Origin: Deltaproteobacteria bacterium
Lineage (GTDB): Bacteria > Desulfobacterota > Desulfobacteria > Desulfobacterales > JAFDFH01
NCBI GenBank assembly: GCA_019309945.1
Contig: JAFDFH010000153.1
Location: forward strand, 1-7,968
Direction of reading: 5' to 3'
DNA length: 7,968 nt
Shown: positions 1-7,212 of the stretch, piece after piece
How positions within the stretch are numbered: the stretch's first letter is position 1
Layout of the letters: every line of letters begins with the position of its first letter
Notes under the pieces: model-generated
Databases searched by the model: none
What the model was told of the DNA's origin: nothing
What the model saw: the letters and a program-made list of their open reading frames with translations, nothing else
Program-made: the position numbers and the translations under genes

Positions 1-43
1 ATACGTATGGGAAATGTGGTTAGATAAGGATAAATAGCTTGTA

Positions 44-229
44 ATGCTATCGAGTGCCCCGGAATATATGTGCGAAGAAGGGAGTTGGATGTATCGGTTT
101 CATCGTAAATGGTTTGATTTATCTGTTGATAAGTTCGATGCCATTCACTATGCAGGTATGGCGCTTTTTAAAATAGGTATATTTTTGTTCAACCTGGTGC
201 CGTATTTTGCCTTGCGCATTGTTGGTTGA
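44..229 (+). CDS. small unidentified reading frame, 61 aa
   Basis: I do not recognise this product. The frame runs from an ATG at 44 to a TGA at 227-229 and has no convincing Shine-Dalgarno sequence. The N-terminal half is polar and rich in aromatic residues. The C-terminal third (about residues 38-59) is hydrophobic and could form one membrane segment. The same frame is open upstream of a TAG at 35-37, so it could equally be the tail of a decayed longer gene that begins outside the window. It lies just upstream of an IS end (252-316) and is transcribed towards it, which fits mobile-element debris. Whether it is expressed is unknown. Confidence 0.25.
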   Translation: MLSSAPEYMCEEGSWMYRFHRKWFDLSVDKFDAIHYAGMALFKIGIFLFNLVPYFALRIVG

Positions 230-251
230 GTTTGTGGCATCTAACATATCA

Positions 252-316
252 AAAGTTTGCATGCCTCAAGATACTATATATAGGGGGCACTTGCGTTAAA
301 TGGATACCCCCTTCCC
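252..316 (-). repeat. IS1595-like element end, left copy of a 65-bp direct repeat
   Basis: This segment matches 7202-7266 at 63 of 65 positions in the same orientation, with 40 consecutive identical bases at 260-299. It contains the terminal repeat CTTGCGTTAAATGGATACCC (290-309, ending in C at 311), which read inwards on the minus strand starts GGGGGTATCC. A minus-strand ATG at 262-260 matches the apparent transposase start in the right-hand copy. Similarity stops at 252, about four codons into that gene. I see no opposite terminal repeat between 1 and 251, so this is a solo end or an element truncated by the window edge. Confidence 0.75.
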
Positions 317-540
317 TTTATATTTCTCCGGGAAAAACGGAAAATTCATTTTGCCTTGACAACTTTTGAAATTCTGGCCATCTTGACCCCACAAGGCATC
401 AGGGGAAAGTTTTTTTAAACGGGTTTTCGGCCCGTTGGGATCACCAGGAAAAACATACGGGGTTATCTAATTTTATCGCAAGATGACCCTTTTTTTTAGG
501 CAAGATAGCACACATGTGAACAAGTCAGGAGTTTTTGTAA
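317..540. other. leader between IS end and operon, no clear promoter
   Basis: No gene is visible here. A TTGACA at 356-361 could be a -35 box, but the bases about 17 nt downstream (CATCTT, 379-384) are a poor -10. A short inverted repeat, AACGGG (418-423) with CCCGTT (431-436) around a 7-nt loop, is preceded rather than followed by a T run, so it is not a rightward terminator. A run of eight T lies at 490-497. CAGGAG at 526-531 is the ribosome-binding site of the gene starting at 541. Confidence 0.4.
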
Positions 541-2595
541 ATGCCTTTCATACATCCGTCCACGGAAAACTATTTCGGCATGCCCGGGTATGTCTATGGA
601 TGGGGGTTGCTCATAACGGCGCTGTCCGCCTTTTCCTGCATCATGTATAAAAGATACCTGCTGATTCACTCCGGCCAACCCGATCCGCGGCTGGCCGATA
701 TCGGAAAACGGCTTGTTGATGTGTTTATCTACGGAATTCTCCAGAAGCGGCAACCCCGCTATCCGGCGGCGGGTATCATACACATCCTCATATTCTGGGG
801 TTTCATTGTGCTGGGCCTCCGCTCCATCGATCTGGTAAGCCAAGGCTTGAACCTGCCCTTTCTCCAACCGATCATGAAAAGCGGTTTCGGAACCTTCTAC
901 AGTACGCTCAAAGATATTTTCGAACTGGTCGTGCTCTGTGCCTGCCTCTGTGCCGTCTATCGGCGGTGGATCACGAAACCCAAAAGATATGAGGGCAGCC
1001 ATCAGGGAGAAGCCTTTTTCGTTCTGGGGCTGATATCCTTTCTGATGGTCACCGATATGCTGTATGAAGGCAGTGCTCTTCGGTTATTCGGACCCGATCA
1101 CCTGAGCGCCGGATGGTTTCCTGCAGCCCGGCTGGGGGCCTTGGTGGTTGCCCCATTTGGCATCCAATCTCTTCAAAAGATTTATCCTGCCAGCTACTGG
1201 CTGCATGTGGTTGCCTTTTTCCTTTTTCTGAATTTTCTTCCCCTCGGAAAGCACTTTCATATTATCACCGCTCTGCCCAACGTGTTTCTCAGAAAACGCG
1301 AAAAGGGGGTTTTGAAGCCTGCCAGGTGGGGAGTCGACGATCTTGATGAGCTCGAAAGATGCGGCGTGGGTATTTATGAAGATTTCACCTGGAAGCATCT
1401 TCTCGATTTTTTCACGTGCACCGAGTGCGGGCGCTGCACGGATAACTGCCCGGCCAATATTTCCGGACGGCCCCTTTCCCCCAAATTGATCACCATCAAT
1501 CTGAGAGACTACGGGTATCAGAAATACCCGGTGTTTCTGTTTACAAAGCTTAAAGAACAGTCCGTGAAATCAAATGACGCGGCCGATTCCCTGGAGCTGG
1601 TCGGCGATGTCGTCACAACGGATGAAATATGGTCATGTACCACCTGCGGTGCCTGCGAGGAGGAATGCCCGGTTTTTATCGAGTATATCGACAAGATCGT
1701 CGATATGCGGCGCCATCTCATTGAAACGTCACAGAACCCGCAGGCCTTCAACAAAGTGCTCATGAACGTCGAAACCACGGGAAATCCTTTTGGCAAACCG
1801 CCTGAAAAACGGGCTGAATGGATTCAAGACCTCGACGATATACCGGTAAAGATCCTGGATGAAGGTGATGCGGTGGATGTCCTTTTCTATGTGGACAGCT
1901 ACGGCGCCTTTGATCCCCAGGCCCAGGCCGTTGCCACTGCTATCGCAAAAGGGCTACATTTGGCAGGGATCGATTTCGGAATCCTGGGTGAACTTGAAAA
2001 AGATTCCGGCCACCAGGTCCGGCGGATGGGGGAGGAAGGACTTTTTCAGTTTCTGGTCGAGGAGAATATGGAAACCCTGAGTAGCATTCGCTTCAACCGG
2101 ATCATTACAACGGACCCCCATTGTTTCAACACTCTCAAAAAAGATTATCCGGCTGATTTCAAGGTGTATCATTATGCCGAGTTCTTCGCTACCCTGGCGG
2201 CGGACGGGAGACTCAGACCGTCGAAAACCGTTGAATCCGGAAACCTTTACACCTTTCACGATCCGTGCTATCTGGGCCGGCACAATGAGATCTACGACGC
2301 CCCCAGGCAGTTGCTCCGGTCGATTCCGGGACTCAGGCTGGTGGAGATGAAAAGATCCAAAGACCGAAGCTTTTGCTGCGGCGGCGGGGATGTTACCCTG
2401 TGGCACGAAATCGAACAGGAGGAGGTCCGTATGGCCGAGCTACGTATACAGATGGCGAGGGAAATCGGGGCCGATGTGATCGTAACGGCCTGTCCGTTTT
2501 GCTTCACTCACTTTGATGATGCCATCAAGACCGCCGACCTTGAAAATGAAATGAAAGTGATCGACCTTATGGGGTTGTTCTTATCCGCGCTTTAG
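541..2595 (+). CDS. membrane HdrD-like Fe-S oxidoreductase (ETF:menaquinone oxidoreductase type)
   Basis: Predicted to take electrons from EtfAB and reduce menaquinone at the cytoplasmic membrane. Residues 15-245 hold several hydrophobic segments in the style of cytochrome b/NarI membrane domains. His81, His222, His238 and His240 lie in or beside them and are possible heme ligands (inference). Two ferredoxin-like cluster motifs follow: Cys293/296/299/303 and Cys366/369/372/376, each ending in CP. The rest is two CCG-type domains. The C-terminal one is complete: Cys576 (HDPCYLGR), Cys612-613 (FCCGGGD) and Cys651/654 (CPFC). The first keeps the fold-like pattern (GAFD, ILGE, HCFNTLK) but has Ser453, Asp488 and Asp525 where relatives usually have cysteine; Cys528 remains. 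The 684-aa length is normal for the family. The start has CAGGAG 9 nt upstream. etfB follows after 51 nt, which is the classic partner arrangement. The family call is firm; the quinone as acceptor is inferred. Confidence 0.9.
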   Translation: MPFIHPSTENYFGMPGYVYGWGLLITALSAFSCIMYKRYLLIHSGQPDPRLADIGKRLVDVFIYGILQKRQPRYPAAGIIHILIFWGFIVLGLRSIDLVSQGLNLPFLQPIMKSGFGTFYSTLKDIFELVVLCACLCAVYRRWITKPKRYEGSHQGEAFFVLGLISFLMVTDMLYEGSALRLFGPDHLSAGWFPAARLGALVVAPFGIQSLQKIYPASYWLHVVAFFLFLNFLPLGKHFHIITALPNVFLRKREKGVLKPARWGVDDLDELERCGVGIYEDFTWKHLLDFFTCTECGRCTDNCPANISGRPLSPKLITINLRDYGYQKYPVFLFTKLKEQSVKSNDAADSLELVGDVVTTDEIWSCTTCGACEEECPVFIEYIDKIVDMRRHLIETSQNPQAFNKVLMNVETTGNPFGKPPEKRAEWIQDLDDIPVKILDEGDAVDVLFYVDSYGAFDPQAQAVATAIAKGLHLAGIDFGILGELEKDSGHQVRRMGEEGLFQFLVEENMETLSSIRFNRIITTDPHCFNTLKKDYPADFKVYHYAEFFATLAADGRLRPSKTVESGNLYTFHDPCYLGRHNEIYDAPRQLLRSIPGLRLVEMKRSKDRSFCCGGGDVTLWHEIEQEEVRMAELRIQMAREIGADVIVTACPFCFTHFDDAIKTADLENEMKVIDLMGLFLSAL

Positions 2596-2646
2596 AAGAC
2601 CAAAAGCCCAAAGCAACGAGAGGGATGCAGAAAGGAGATCTGAAAT

Positions 2647-3429
2647 ATGAATGTCATTGTGTGTGTCAAACGGGTTCCCATGACCCAGGAAGTCAACCTG
2701 AAAATCGACGCGTCCCAAAAGGAGGTGGATAAAAGCAGGCTGGCCTACGTCATGAATGAATGGGACAGCTATGCGGCGGAAGAAGCCGTCCGGATCAAGG
2801 AGAAATTCGGCGGAACCGTCACTGCTGTGACCATCGGCGCTAAAGATGACGAAGAGGTGCTCAGAAGGTGCCTGGCCATGGGTGCGGATCGGGCCATACG
2901 CGTCGAACCGGAACAGCACCCGTTAGACGGATTTGTCATCGCAGGGATTCTGGCGGCAATCATCCGGGACATTGATTTTGACATCGTTCTCACCGGCGTG
3001 CAGGCCGAGGATCATAATGAGGGAGTTGTGGGGAGCATGCTGTCCGAACGATTGGGTGCGGCCCATGCTGCTGTTGTTAACCGCCTGGCGCTGGATGAAA
3101 ACAAATCCGCATCGATCAATATGGAGCTGGAAGGCGGCGTCGAAGAGGTCTTAACGCTCAAGTTGCCGGCGGTATTGAGTATCCAATCGGGCATCAATGA
3201 GCCGCGTTACGTGTCCATCATGGCGGTGAAAAAGGCACGGAAAAAGGAAATGAAAGTGATTCATCTCAATGAGCTGAACCTGTCCGAGGCGGATCTTGCA
3301 AGACAAGCCATTATAGAAGCAGTGTTTATGCCGCCTGAAACCGCAGGGGCAGAGATGATCGAAGGCACCCCGCCCGAGGTTGCCGATCTGCTTATCCAGG
3401 TAATGAAAGAAAAGGGGGTGATCGAATAA
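2647..3429 (+). CDS. etfB: electron transfer flavoprotein, beta subunit
   Basis: Small subunit of the soluble ETF heterodimer, which accepts electrons from acyl-CoA dehydrogenases and hands them to the membrane oxidoreductase encoded just upstream. The 260-aa length is typical. The N-terminus (MNVIVCVKRVP) is the usual first strand of the ETF fold. Residues 117-137 carry the nucleotide-binding segment (GVQAEDHNEGVVG). Residues 184-200 (NEPRYVSIMAVKKARKK) match the conserved EtfB signature. AAAGGAG at 2631-2637 lies 9 nt before the ATG. The stop codon overlaps the etfA start (TAATG), indicating translational coupling. Electron-bifurcating ETFs also exist, but the neighbouring quinone-type oxidoreductase and dehydrogenases favour a simple carrier. 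That choice is inferred from context, not from a diagnostic residue. Confidence 0.95.
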   Translation: MNVIVCVKRVPMTQEVNLKIDASQKEVDKSRLAYVMNEWDSYAAEEAVRIKEKFGGTVTAVTIGAKDDEEVLRRCLAMGADRAIRVEPEQHPLDGFVIAGILAAIIRDIDFDIVLTGVQAEDHNEGVVGSMLSERLGAAHAAVVNRLALDENKSASINMELEGGVEEVLTLKLPAVLSIQSGINEPRYVSIMAVKKARKKEMKVIHLNELNLSEADLARQAIIEAVFMPPETAGAEMIEGTPPEVADLLIQVMKEKGVIE

Positions 3430-4397
3430 TGGGTGATATATTCGTCGTTATCGAACACCGGGAAAACGCGCTTCGGGATATATCGCGGGAGATGCTTCGA
3501 AGGGCCGATAGGCTGTGCGAGGCGCTTTCCGCCGACCTGACAGCCGTTGTTCTCGGTGGGAAAAATGATGCATTTGTTACGGATATCGGCACGGCCGCCG
3601 ACAGGATAATCACCATAGCGGATGAAAAACTAACATCCTTTGATCTGGATCTGTACAAGGAGATTCTCCACAGACTCATCGGCGAATATCATCCGTTCAT
3701 GACCCTTATCGGCCATACGCCCTGGGGAATGACCCTGGCACCGGCGCTTTCCATCAAAACCGGGCTTCCCCTTGCCACGGACTGTGTCGATATATTGATG
3801 GAGGACAGCGGACCCAAAGCAGTCCGGCAGATATACAGCGGCAAGTTGTTCTCAAAGGTTGGATTAAAAGAATCCGAAGGGTATCTGTTCACGGTCAGAT
3901 CCGGCGCATTTCAGGCGGATGAAAAAGGGTCGCGCCGGGGAGAAGTCATTGAAAAGGAAATTCCAGCCGATTTACCGGATACCCGCAAACAGTTCATCGA
4001 ATTTGTGGATACGGCCGCCGGAGAAGTGGACATATCCCAGTCAGAGCTTTTGGTCTCCATCGGCCGGGGGGTGGGTGATCCGGATAAAATTCCCGCGATT
4101 AAAGAACTAGCTGAACAATTGGGCGGCAGCCTGTCGTGTTCCCGGCCGATTGTCGACAAGAACTGGCTGCCCAAGTACTACCAGGTGGGGACCTCCGGAA
4201 AATCGGTAAAACCGAAAATCTATCTGGCCCTCGGCATCAGCGGCGCCTTTCAGCATGTGGCCGGCATCGCAGGGGCCGGAACGGTCATTGCCGTCAATAA
4301 AGACCCCATGGCCCCCATTTTTCGATTTGCCGATTACGGGGTGGTGGCTGACCTGTTTAACATTGTGGATGCGTTGAAGGAAAAAATTAGTCAGTGA
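3429..4397 (+). CDS. etfA: electron transfer flavoprotein, alpha subunit
   Basis: Large, FAD-binding subunit of the ETF dimer. The 322-aa length is normal. The C-terminal FAD domain is well preserved: SRPIVD (238-243), YQVGTSGKSVKPK (251-263), GISGAFQH (269-276), VNKDPMAPIF (289-298) and ADYGVVADLF (301-310). These are the segments that normally hold the FAD. The start overlaps the etfB stop by one base, so the subunits are translationally coupled. The TGA stop is the first three bases of a 10-bp direct repeat that brackets the foldback element downstream, so that insertion spared the reading frame exactly. Confidence 0.95.
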   Translation: MGDIFVVIEHRENALRDISREMLRRADRLCEALSADLTAVVLGGKNDAFVTDIGTAADRIITIADEKLTSFDLDLYKEILHRLIGEYHPFMTLIGHTPWGMTLAPALSIKTGLPLATDCVDILMEDSGPKAVRQIYSGKLFSKVGLKESEGYLFTVRSGAFQADEKGSRRGEVIEKEIPADLPDTRKQFIEFVDTAAGEVDISQSELLVSIGRGVGDPDKIPAIKELAEQLGGSLSCSRPIVDKNWLPKYYQVGTSGKSVKPKIYLALGISGAFQHVAGIAGAGTVIAVNKDPMAPIFRFADYGVVADLFNIVDALKEKISQ

Positions 4398-4404
4398 AAC
4401 ATCA
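4395..4404 (+). repeat. 10-bp direct repeat, left copy (putative target-site duplication)
   Basis: TGAAACATCA, identical to 4567-4576. The two copies sit immediately outside the foldback element. The left copy includes the etfA stop codon. Confidence 0.6.
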
Positions 4405-4566
4405 GGGTACGGTCTGCAAAACAACGGTAAACCGAACTGCTGTCGGACCGTCCCGTTTTAAGCCGTGAAAACCTCGCTCATTAGGGATCTTAAAACGGAA
4501 CCGTCCGACAGCTTATGACCTGCCAAAGACCACAAATGGTTAAAACCTTTTTTAGGTAGATCGTAC
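4405..4566. mobile_element. MITE-like foldback element, about 162 bp
   Basis: This segment lies between perfect 10-bp direct repeats. Its ends are imperfect inverted repeats: GTACGGTCTGC (4407-4417) against the complement of 4556-4566, 9 of 11 matching. The middle is a strong dyad: 4439-4462 pairs with 4489-4512 at 22 of 24 positions around a 26-nt loop. No coding capacity is visible. If the element and one repeat copy are removed, etfA and the next gene are 28 nt apart, like the other operon gaps. A non-autonomous palindromic element is the best reading. A processing or attenuating RNA hairpin is the alternative, and the two are compatible, since the transcript would fold strongly. I cannot name the parent transposon family. 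Confidence 0.6.
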
Positions 4567-4576
4567 TGAAACATCA
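4567..4576 (+). repeat. 10-bp direct repeat, right copy (putative target-site duplication)
   Basis: TGAAACATCA, identical to 4395-4404, directly abutting the right terminal inverted repeat and 22 nt before the next start codon. Confidence 0.6.
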
Positions 4577-4597
4577 ATCGTAAAGGAGGAATATTAC

Positions 4598-5824
4598 ATG
4601 GATTTTCGGCTGAATCCGGAACAAGAAGCATTTCAAAAGGAATTTGTTTCATGGCTGGAGAAGAACCTTCCAGATGGCTGGGATCCTTCCCGATACCCGA
4701 ATTTCGAATCGGGCGAGGAACTGGCCGACGCTTACAAAGACCTCCAAGGGCGTCTTTTTAAGGCCGGGTACGCGGGAATGTACTACCCCAAAGCATACGG
4801 CGGTCAGGGAAAAAGCGTTATGGAAGAGGCGATTGTTTTGGAAGCCATGGCTGCCGCGTGTATGGAAATCAAAAATGTCGGTCTCATTACCCACGGTATG
4901 ATCGCTCCGACCATCCTGACCTGCGGCAGTGAGGCCCAGAAGCAGGAATTTTTGTCCAGGATCCTGGATGGGACCCATATCTGGTGCCAGGGATTCAGTG
5001 AGCCGGATGCGGGATCGGATGTGGCCAATGTGTCCACCCGGGCGGAGAGGCAAGACAACCATTATATTGTGAACGGACAGAAGGTCTGGACGTCGGTGGC
5101 CCAACTGTCAGACTACTGCATGCTGCTCGTTAGAACCGATCCTCAGGTAAAGAAACACAAAGGGTTGAGTTACCTCCTCGTGGACATGAAGCTGCCCGGG
5201 GTTGAAGTGCGGCCCACAGCCCAGATTACCGGGGAGGCCGAGTTCAATGAAATCTTTTTTGATAATGTCCGGGTACCTGTGGATATGCGGGTAGGTGAAG
5301 AAGGGCAGGGCTGGCAGATTGCCATTACCACCCTGATGTTTGAGCGTACGGTGGGCGATGTGACTATGGCGGCCGCTCTCGGTCAGAAAATCGACCTGAT
5401 GATAGAGATGGCCCAAAAATGTAAGCGCTCAGGCAAACCGGTGATCGAGGATCCCATCTTCCGGCAACGACTCGGCCAGGCCTACATTGATACAATGGTG
5501 ACAAAATACCACGGGCTTCGGAGTCTGAACCACCTGATCCGTGGCGGGATCCCCGGCCCTGAGGGATCGGTCGGCAAACTGCTCTGGAGTGAATTCAATC
5601 AACGGATCTGTGAGGCTGCCATCAACATGCAGGGACCCGGCGGTCAACTTATGAGCGGATCAGCGTGGGGCATACATGACGGGTATTGGCAGTTCCATTA
5701 CCTGAGATCCAGGGGCAACACCATCGAAGCGGGCACTTCGGAGATTCAAAGGAATATTATCGGAGAGCGTGTGCTGGAGTTGCCAAAGGACATGTCGAGA
5801 GTCAATGAGCGTCAAGGAGGATAA
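4598..5824 (+). CDS. acyl-CoA dehydrogenase, large-subunit type
   Basis: FAD-dependent alpha,beta-desaturation of an acyl-CoA thioester, with ETF as electron acceptor. At 408 aa it is of ordinary family length. The acyl-CoA dehydrogenase signature is at residues 132-143 (GFSEPDAGSDVA), followed by NGQKVWTS (159-166), which fits the flavin and substrate region. The C-terminal signature is NTIEAGTSEIQRNIIGERVL (374-393). The position of the catalytic Glu in MCAD-type enzymes is Ala378 here, with Glu377 one residue earlier. Glu249 in LMFER aligns with the catalytic Glu position of isovaleryl-CoA dehydrogenase, so Glu249 is a candidate base (inference). AAGGAGGA at 4583-4590 gives a strong start 7 nt downstream. 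The protein resembles the larger partner of two-gene dehydrogenases such as PimC/PimD. The substrate is unknown. Confidence 0.92.
   Translation: MDFRLNPEQEAFQKEFVSWLEKNLPDGWDPSRYPNFESGEELADAYKDLQGRLFKAGYAGMYYPKAYGGQGKSVMEEAIVLEAMAAACMEIKNVGLITHGMIAPTILTCGSEAQKQEFLSRILDGTHIWCQGFSEPDAGSDVANVSTRAERQDNHYIVNGQKVWTSVAQLSDYCMLLVRTDPQVKKHKGLSYLLVDMKLPGVEVRPTAQITGEAEFNEIFFDNVRVPVDMRVGEEGQGWQIAITTLMFERTVGDVTMAAALGQKIDLMIEMAQKCKRSGKPVIEDPIFRQRLGQAYIDTMVTKYHGLRSLNHLIRGGIPGPEGSVGKLLWSEFNQRICEAAINMQGPGGQLMSGSAWGIHDGYWQFHYLRSRGNTIEAGTSEIQRNIIGERVLELPKDMSRVNERQGG
5814..5820 (+). promoter_or_regulatory. ribosome-binding site fixing the GTG start at 5828
   Basis: AAGGAGG lies inside the last codons of the preceding gene, 7 nt before the GTG at 5828. 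It encodes part of the terminal Gln-Gly-Gly of the upstream protein. It supports the GTG as the true start, and the position suggests translational coupling of the two dehydrogenases. Confidence 0.8.
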
Positions 5825-5827
5825 AAC

Positions 5828-6917
5828 GTGGATATCACATTAGATGAATTTCAATTGGATATCGCCAAGGAGGCGCGCAGGTTTCTGGAGAAAGAGGCGC
5901 CCATGGAATACGTTCGTGAAATGTTCGAGGACGATCGTGGCTTCACGGATGCGATGTGGAACAAGATCAATGAGATGGACTGGATGAAGATCCGTATCCC
6001 GGAATCCTACGGCGGGATGGAAATGGATCAATTAGAGCTGGCCATCATTTTGGAGGAGATGGGCCGGGTGTTGCTGCCGGGTCCTTTTTTCTCAAACGTA
6101 CAATTGGCCGCTGAAGCCATCCTTGAGGCGGGAAGCGAATCTCAGAAAAAAAGCTATCTCCCCCGGATTGGCGAAGGTGAATTGCGGGGCACGCTGGCGC
6201 TGCATGAACCGGACGGGGGGGCGGATCCGGGCTACATTCAAATGGAAGCCCGCACGGATGGAGATGGATTCCTGTTGAACGGTACCAAACTCTTTGTGCC
6301 CGATGCCCATGTGGCGGACTTTCTGGTCTGTGCGGCCAGGACCGAAACCGGAGATGATCCGTACTATGGACGGAACCCGCAAACTGTGCGCTGTGGAGTT
6401 TAAGGACGTTCGTATCAACTCCGAGGCGATTTTGGGACCGCTCCATAAGGGGTGGCATGCCCTGACCCGGGTTCTGCAAAGGGCCCAGATCGGTCTTTGT
6501 GCGGATTGCCTGGGCGGAGCCCAGCGGGCCATGGAGATTGCCACGGAATATGCCAAAATCCGCCATCAATTCAATCAACCCATCGGCGCATTTCAGGCCA
6601 TCAAGCACCGTTGTGCGCAAATGTTTGTGGAAGTGGAAAGCGCACGCTCTTTGTTGTACTGGGCTGCCTGGGCCCAAGACAGCGGAGATGACCAAGAAGC
6701 CGCTATTTCCGCCTCGGCGGCCAAGGCCTATTGCACAGAGGTCTATACCCAAATCACGAATGGTGCCATACAGGTACTGGGCGGGATCGGGATGACCTGG
6801 GAGAATGATATCCATCTATACCTGAAACGGGCCAAGGCCAATGAATCGATCCTGGGAGACCCTGTCTATCATCGTGAGAGAGTGGCGCTCCTTTTAACGG
6901 CGGGAAGCAAGCTTTAG
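5828..6917 (+). pseudogene. acyl-CoA dehydrogenase, small-subunit type, broken by deletion and frameshift
   Basis: The N-terminal part (GTG at 5828) is a clear acyl-CoA dehydrogenase. It has IPESYGG (57-63), the central-domain segment LALHEPDGGADPG (123-135) and NGTKLFVPDAHVADFLVCA (151-169). The frame then runs out of homology at about residue 176 and stops at 6401-6403. The C-terminal half continues in another frame from about 6360: RTMDGTRKLCAVEFKDVRI, then RHQFNQPIGAFQAIKHRCA, GGIGMTWENDIHLYLKRAKA and the end at 6917. The strand that normally joins these parts (a GITLFLVD-like segment and what follows) is absent. The joined length is about 363 codons against roughly 375-385 for relatives. 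A deletion of about 50-60 nt, equal to 2 modulo 3, would explain both the gap and the frame change. No other lesion is seen, so the break is recent or an assembly fault. It resembles PimD-like small partners. Confidence 0.8.
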
Positions 6918-7013
6918 GGTTGGAAAAGGAACTTCTTTTTTAGAACAGGTGATGCCCCTTTTTCCATGCAATGATAATATTTTTGCCTGAAAGCAAAATA
7001 ATTATAAAATAAA
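6918..7013. other. operon 3' flank, weak hairpin only
   Basis: This is AT-rich with no gene. TTTTGC (6981-6986) can pair with GCAAAA (6993-6998) around CTGAAA, a weak structure that would make a poor terminator. GATGCCCCTTT at 6951-6961 is nearly the inverse of 7011-7022 at the IS end. No GC-rich stem followed by a T run is present, so the end of the transcript is not defined. Confidence 0.35.
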
Positions 7014-7212
7014 GGGGGCATCCACTTGACGCAAGCACCTACGACATCTTGTGGCTCCCTCGACAAGCTGCCGGTACGGTGCGGAAGCCGTTGCAACAGC
7101 TTGCGGCATCAGCATTCCCCGCGATCTGGACGTGCGTCGGCTGTGTACTCATCAAGGTAGCGCTCCAGATGCTTGCCGACGGCACCTTGATGAATGCAGG
7201 GAAAGTTTCCAT
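7002..7212 (-). pseudogene. remnant of IS1595-type transposase
   Basis: The minus-strand ATG at 7212-7210 opens METFPAF, then the frame is lost near 7192. A second frame from 7192 reads HQGAVGKHLERYLDEYT, which matches the conserved QGAV...HL..YLDE stretch near the end of IS1595/ISXO2 transposases. After a further frame change the third frame gives TSRSRGMLMPQAVATASAPY and continues RQLVEGA to a TAA at 7004-7002. Relatives usually have FRFNRR between YLDEYT and TSRSRG, and FYRL where MP stands here. The catalytic DDE core is absent. The reading frame overlaps the terminal repeat. It cannot encode a working transposase. Confidence 0.55.

Noticed and set aside
356..384. Sigma-70 promoter with TTGACA at 356-361
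   Set aside because: The -10 at the right spacing matches only three of six positions, so it is not reported as a promoter. No sigma-54 GG-N10-GC pattern was convincing either.
418..436. Terminator hairpin upstream of the operon
   Set aside because: The stem is only 6 bp and the T run precedes it rather than follows it.
496..1002. Minus-strand frame of 168 aa opposite the oxidoreductase gene
   Set aside because: It lies fully antisense to a gene with clear family motifs and shows no motif of its own.
2647..4397. Electron-bifurcating ETF
   Set aside because: No diagnostic residue could be confirmed by eye, and the adjoining membrane oxidoreductase gives a simpler role as carrier to the quinone pool.
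6045..6815. Minus-strand frame of 256 aa opposite the second dehydrogenase
   Set aside because: It is low-complexity and rich in Pro, Arg and His, and it mirrors the codon pattern of the real gene on the other strand.
6951..7022. Long-range inverted repeat between GATGCCCCTTT and the IS end
   Set aside because: It is short, has a one-base gap, spans about 50 nt of loop and is C/T biased, so chance is likely.
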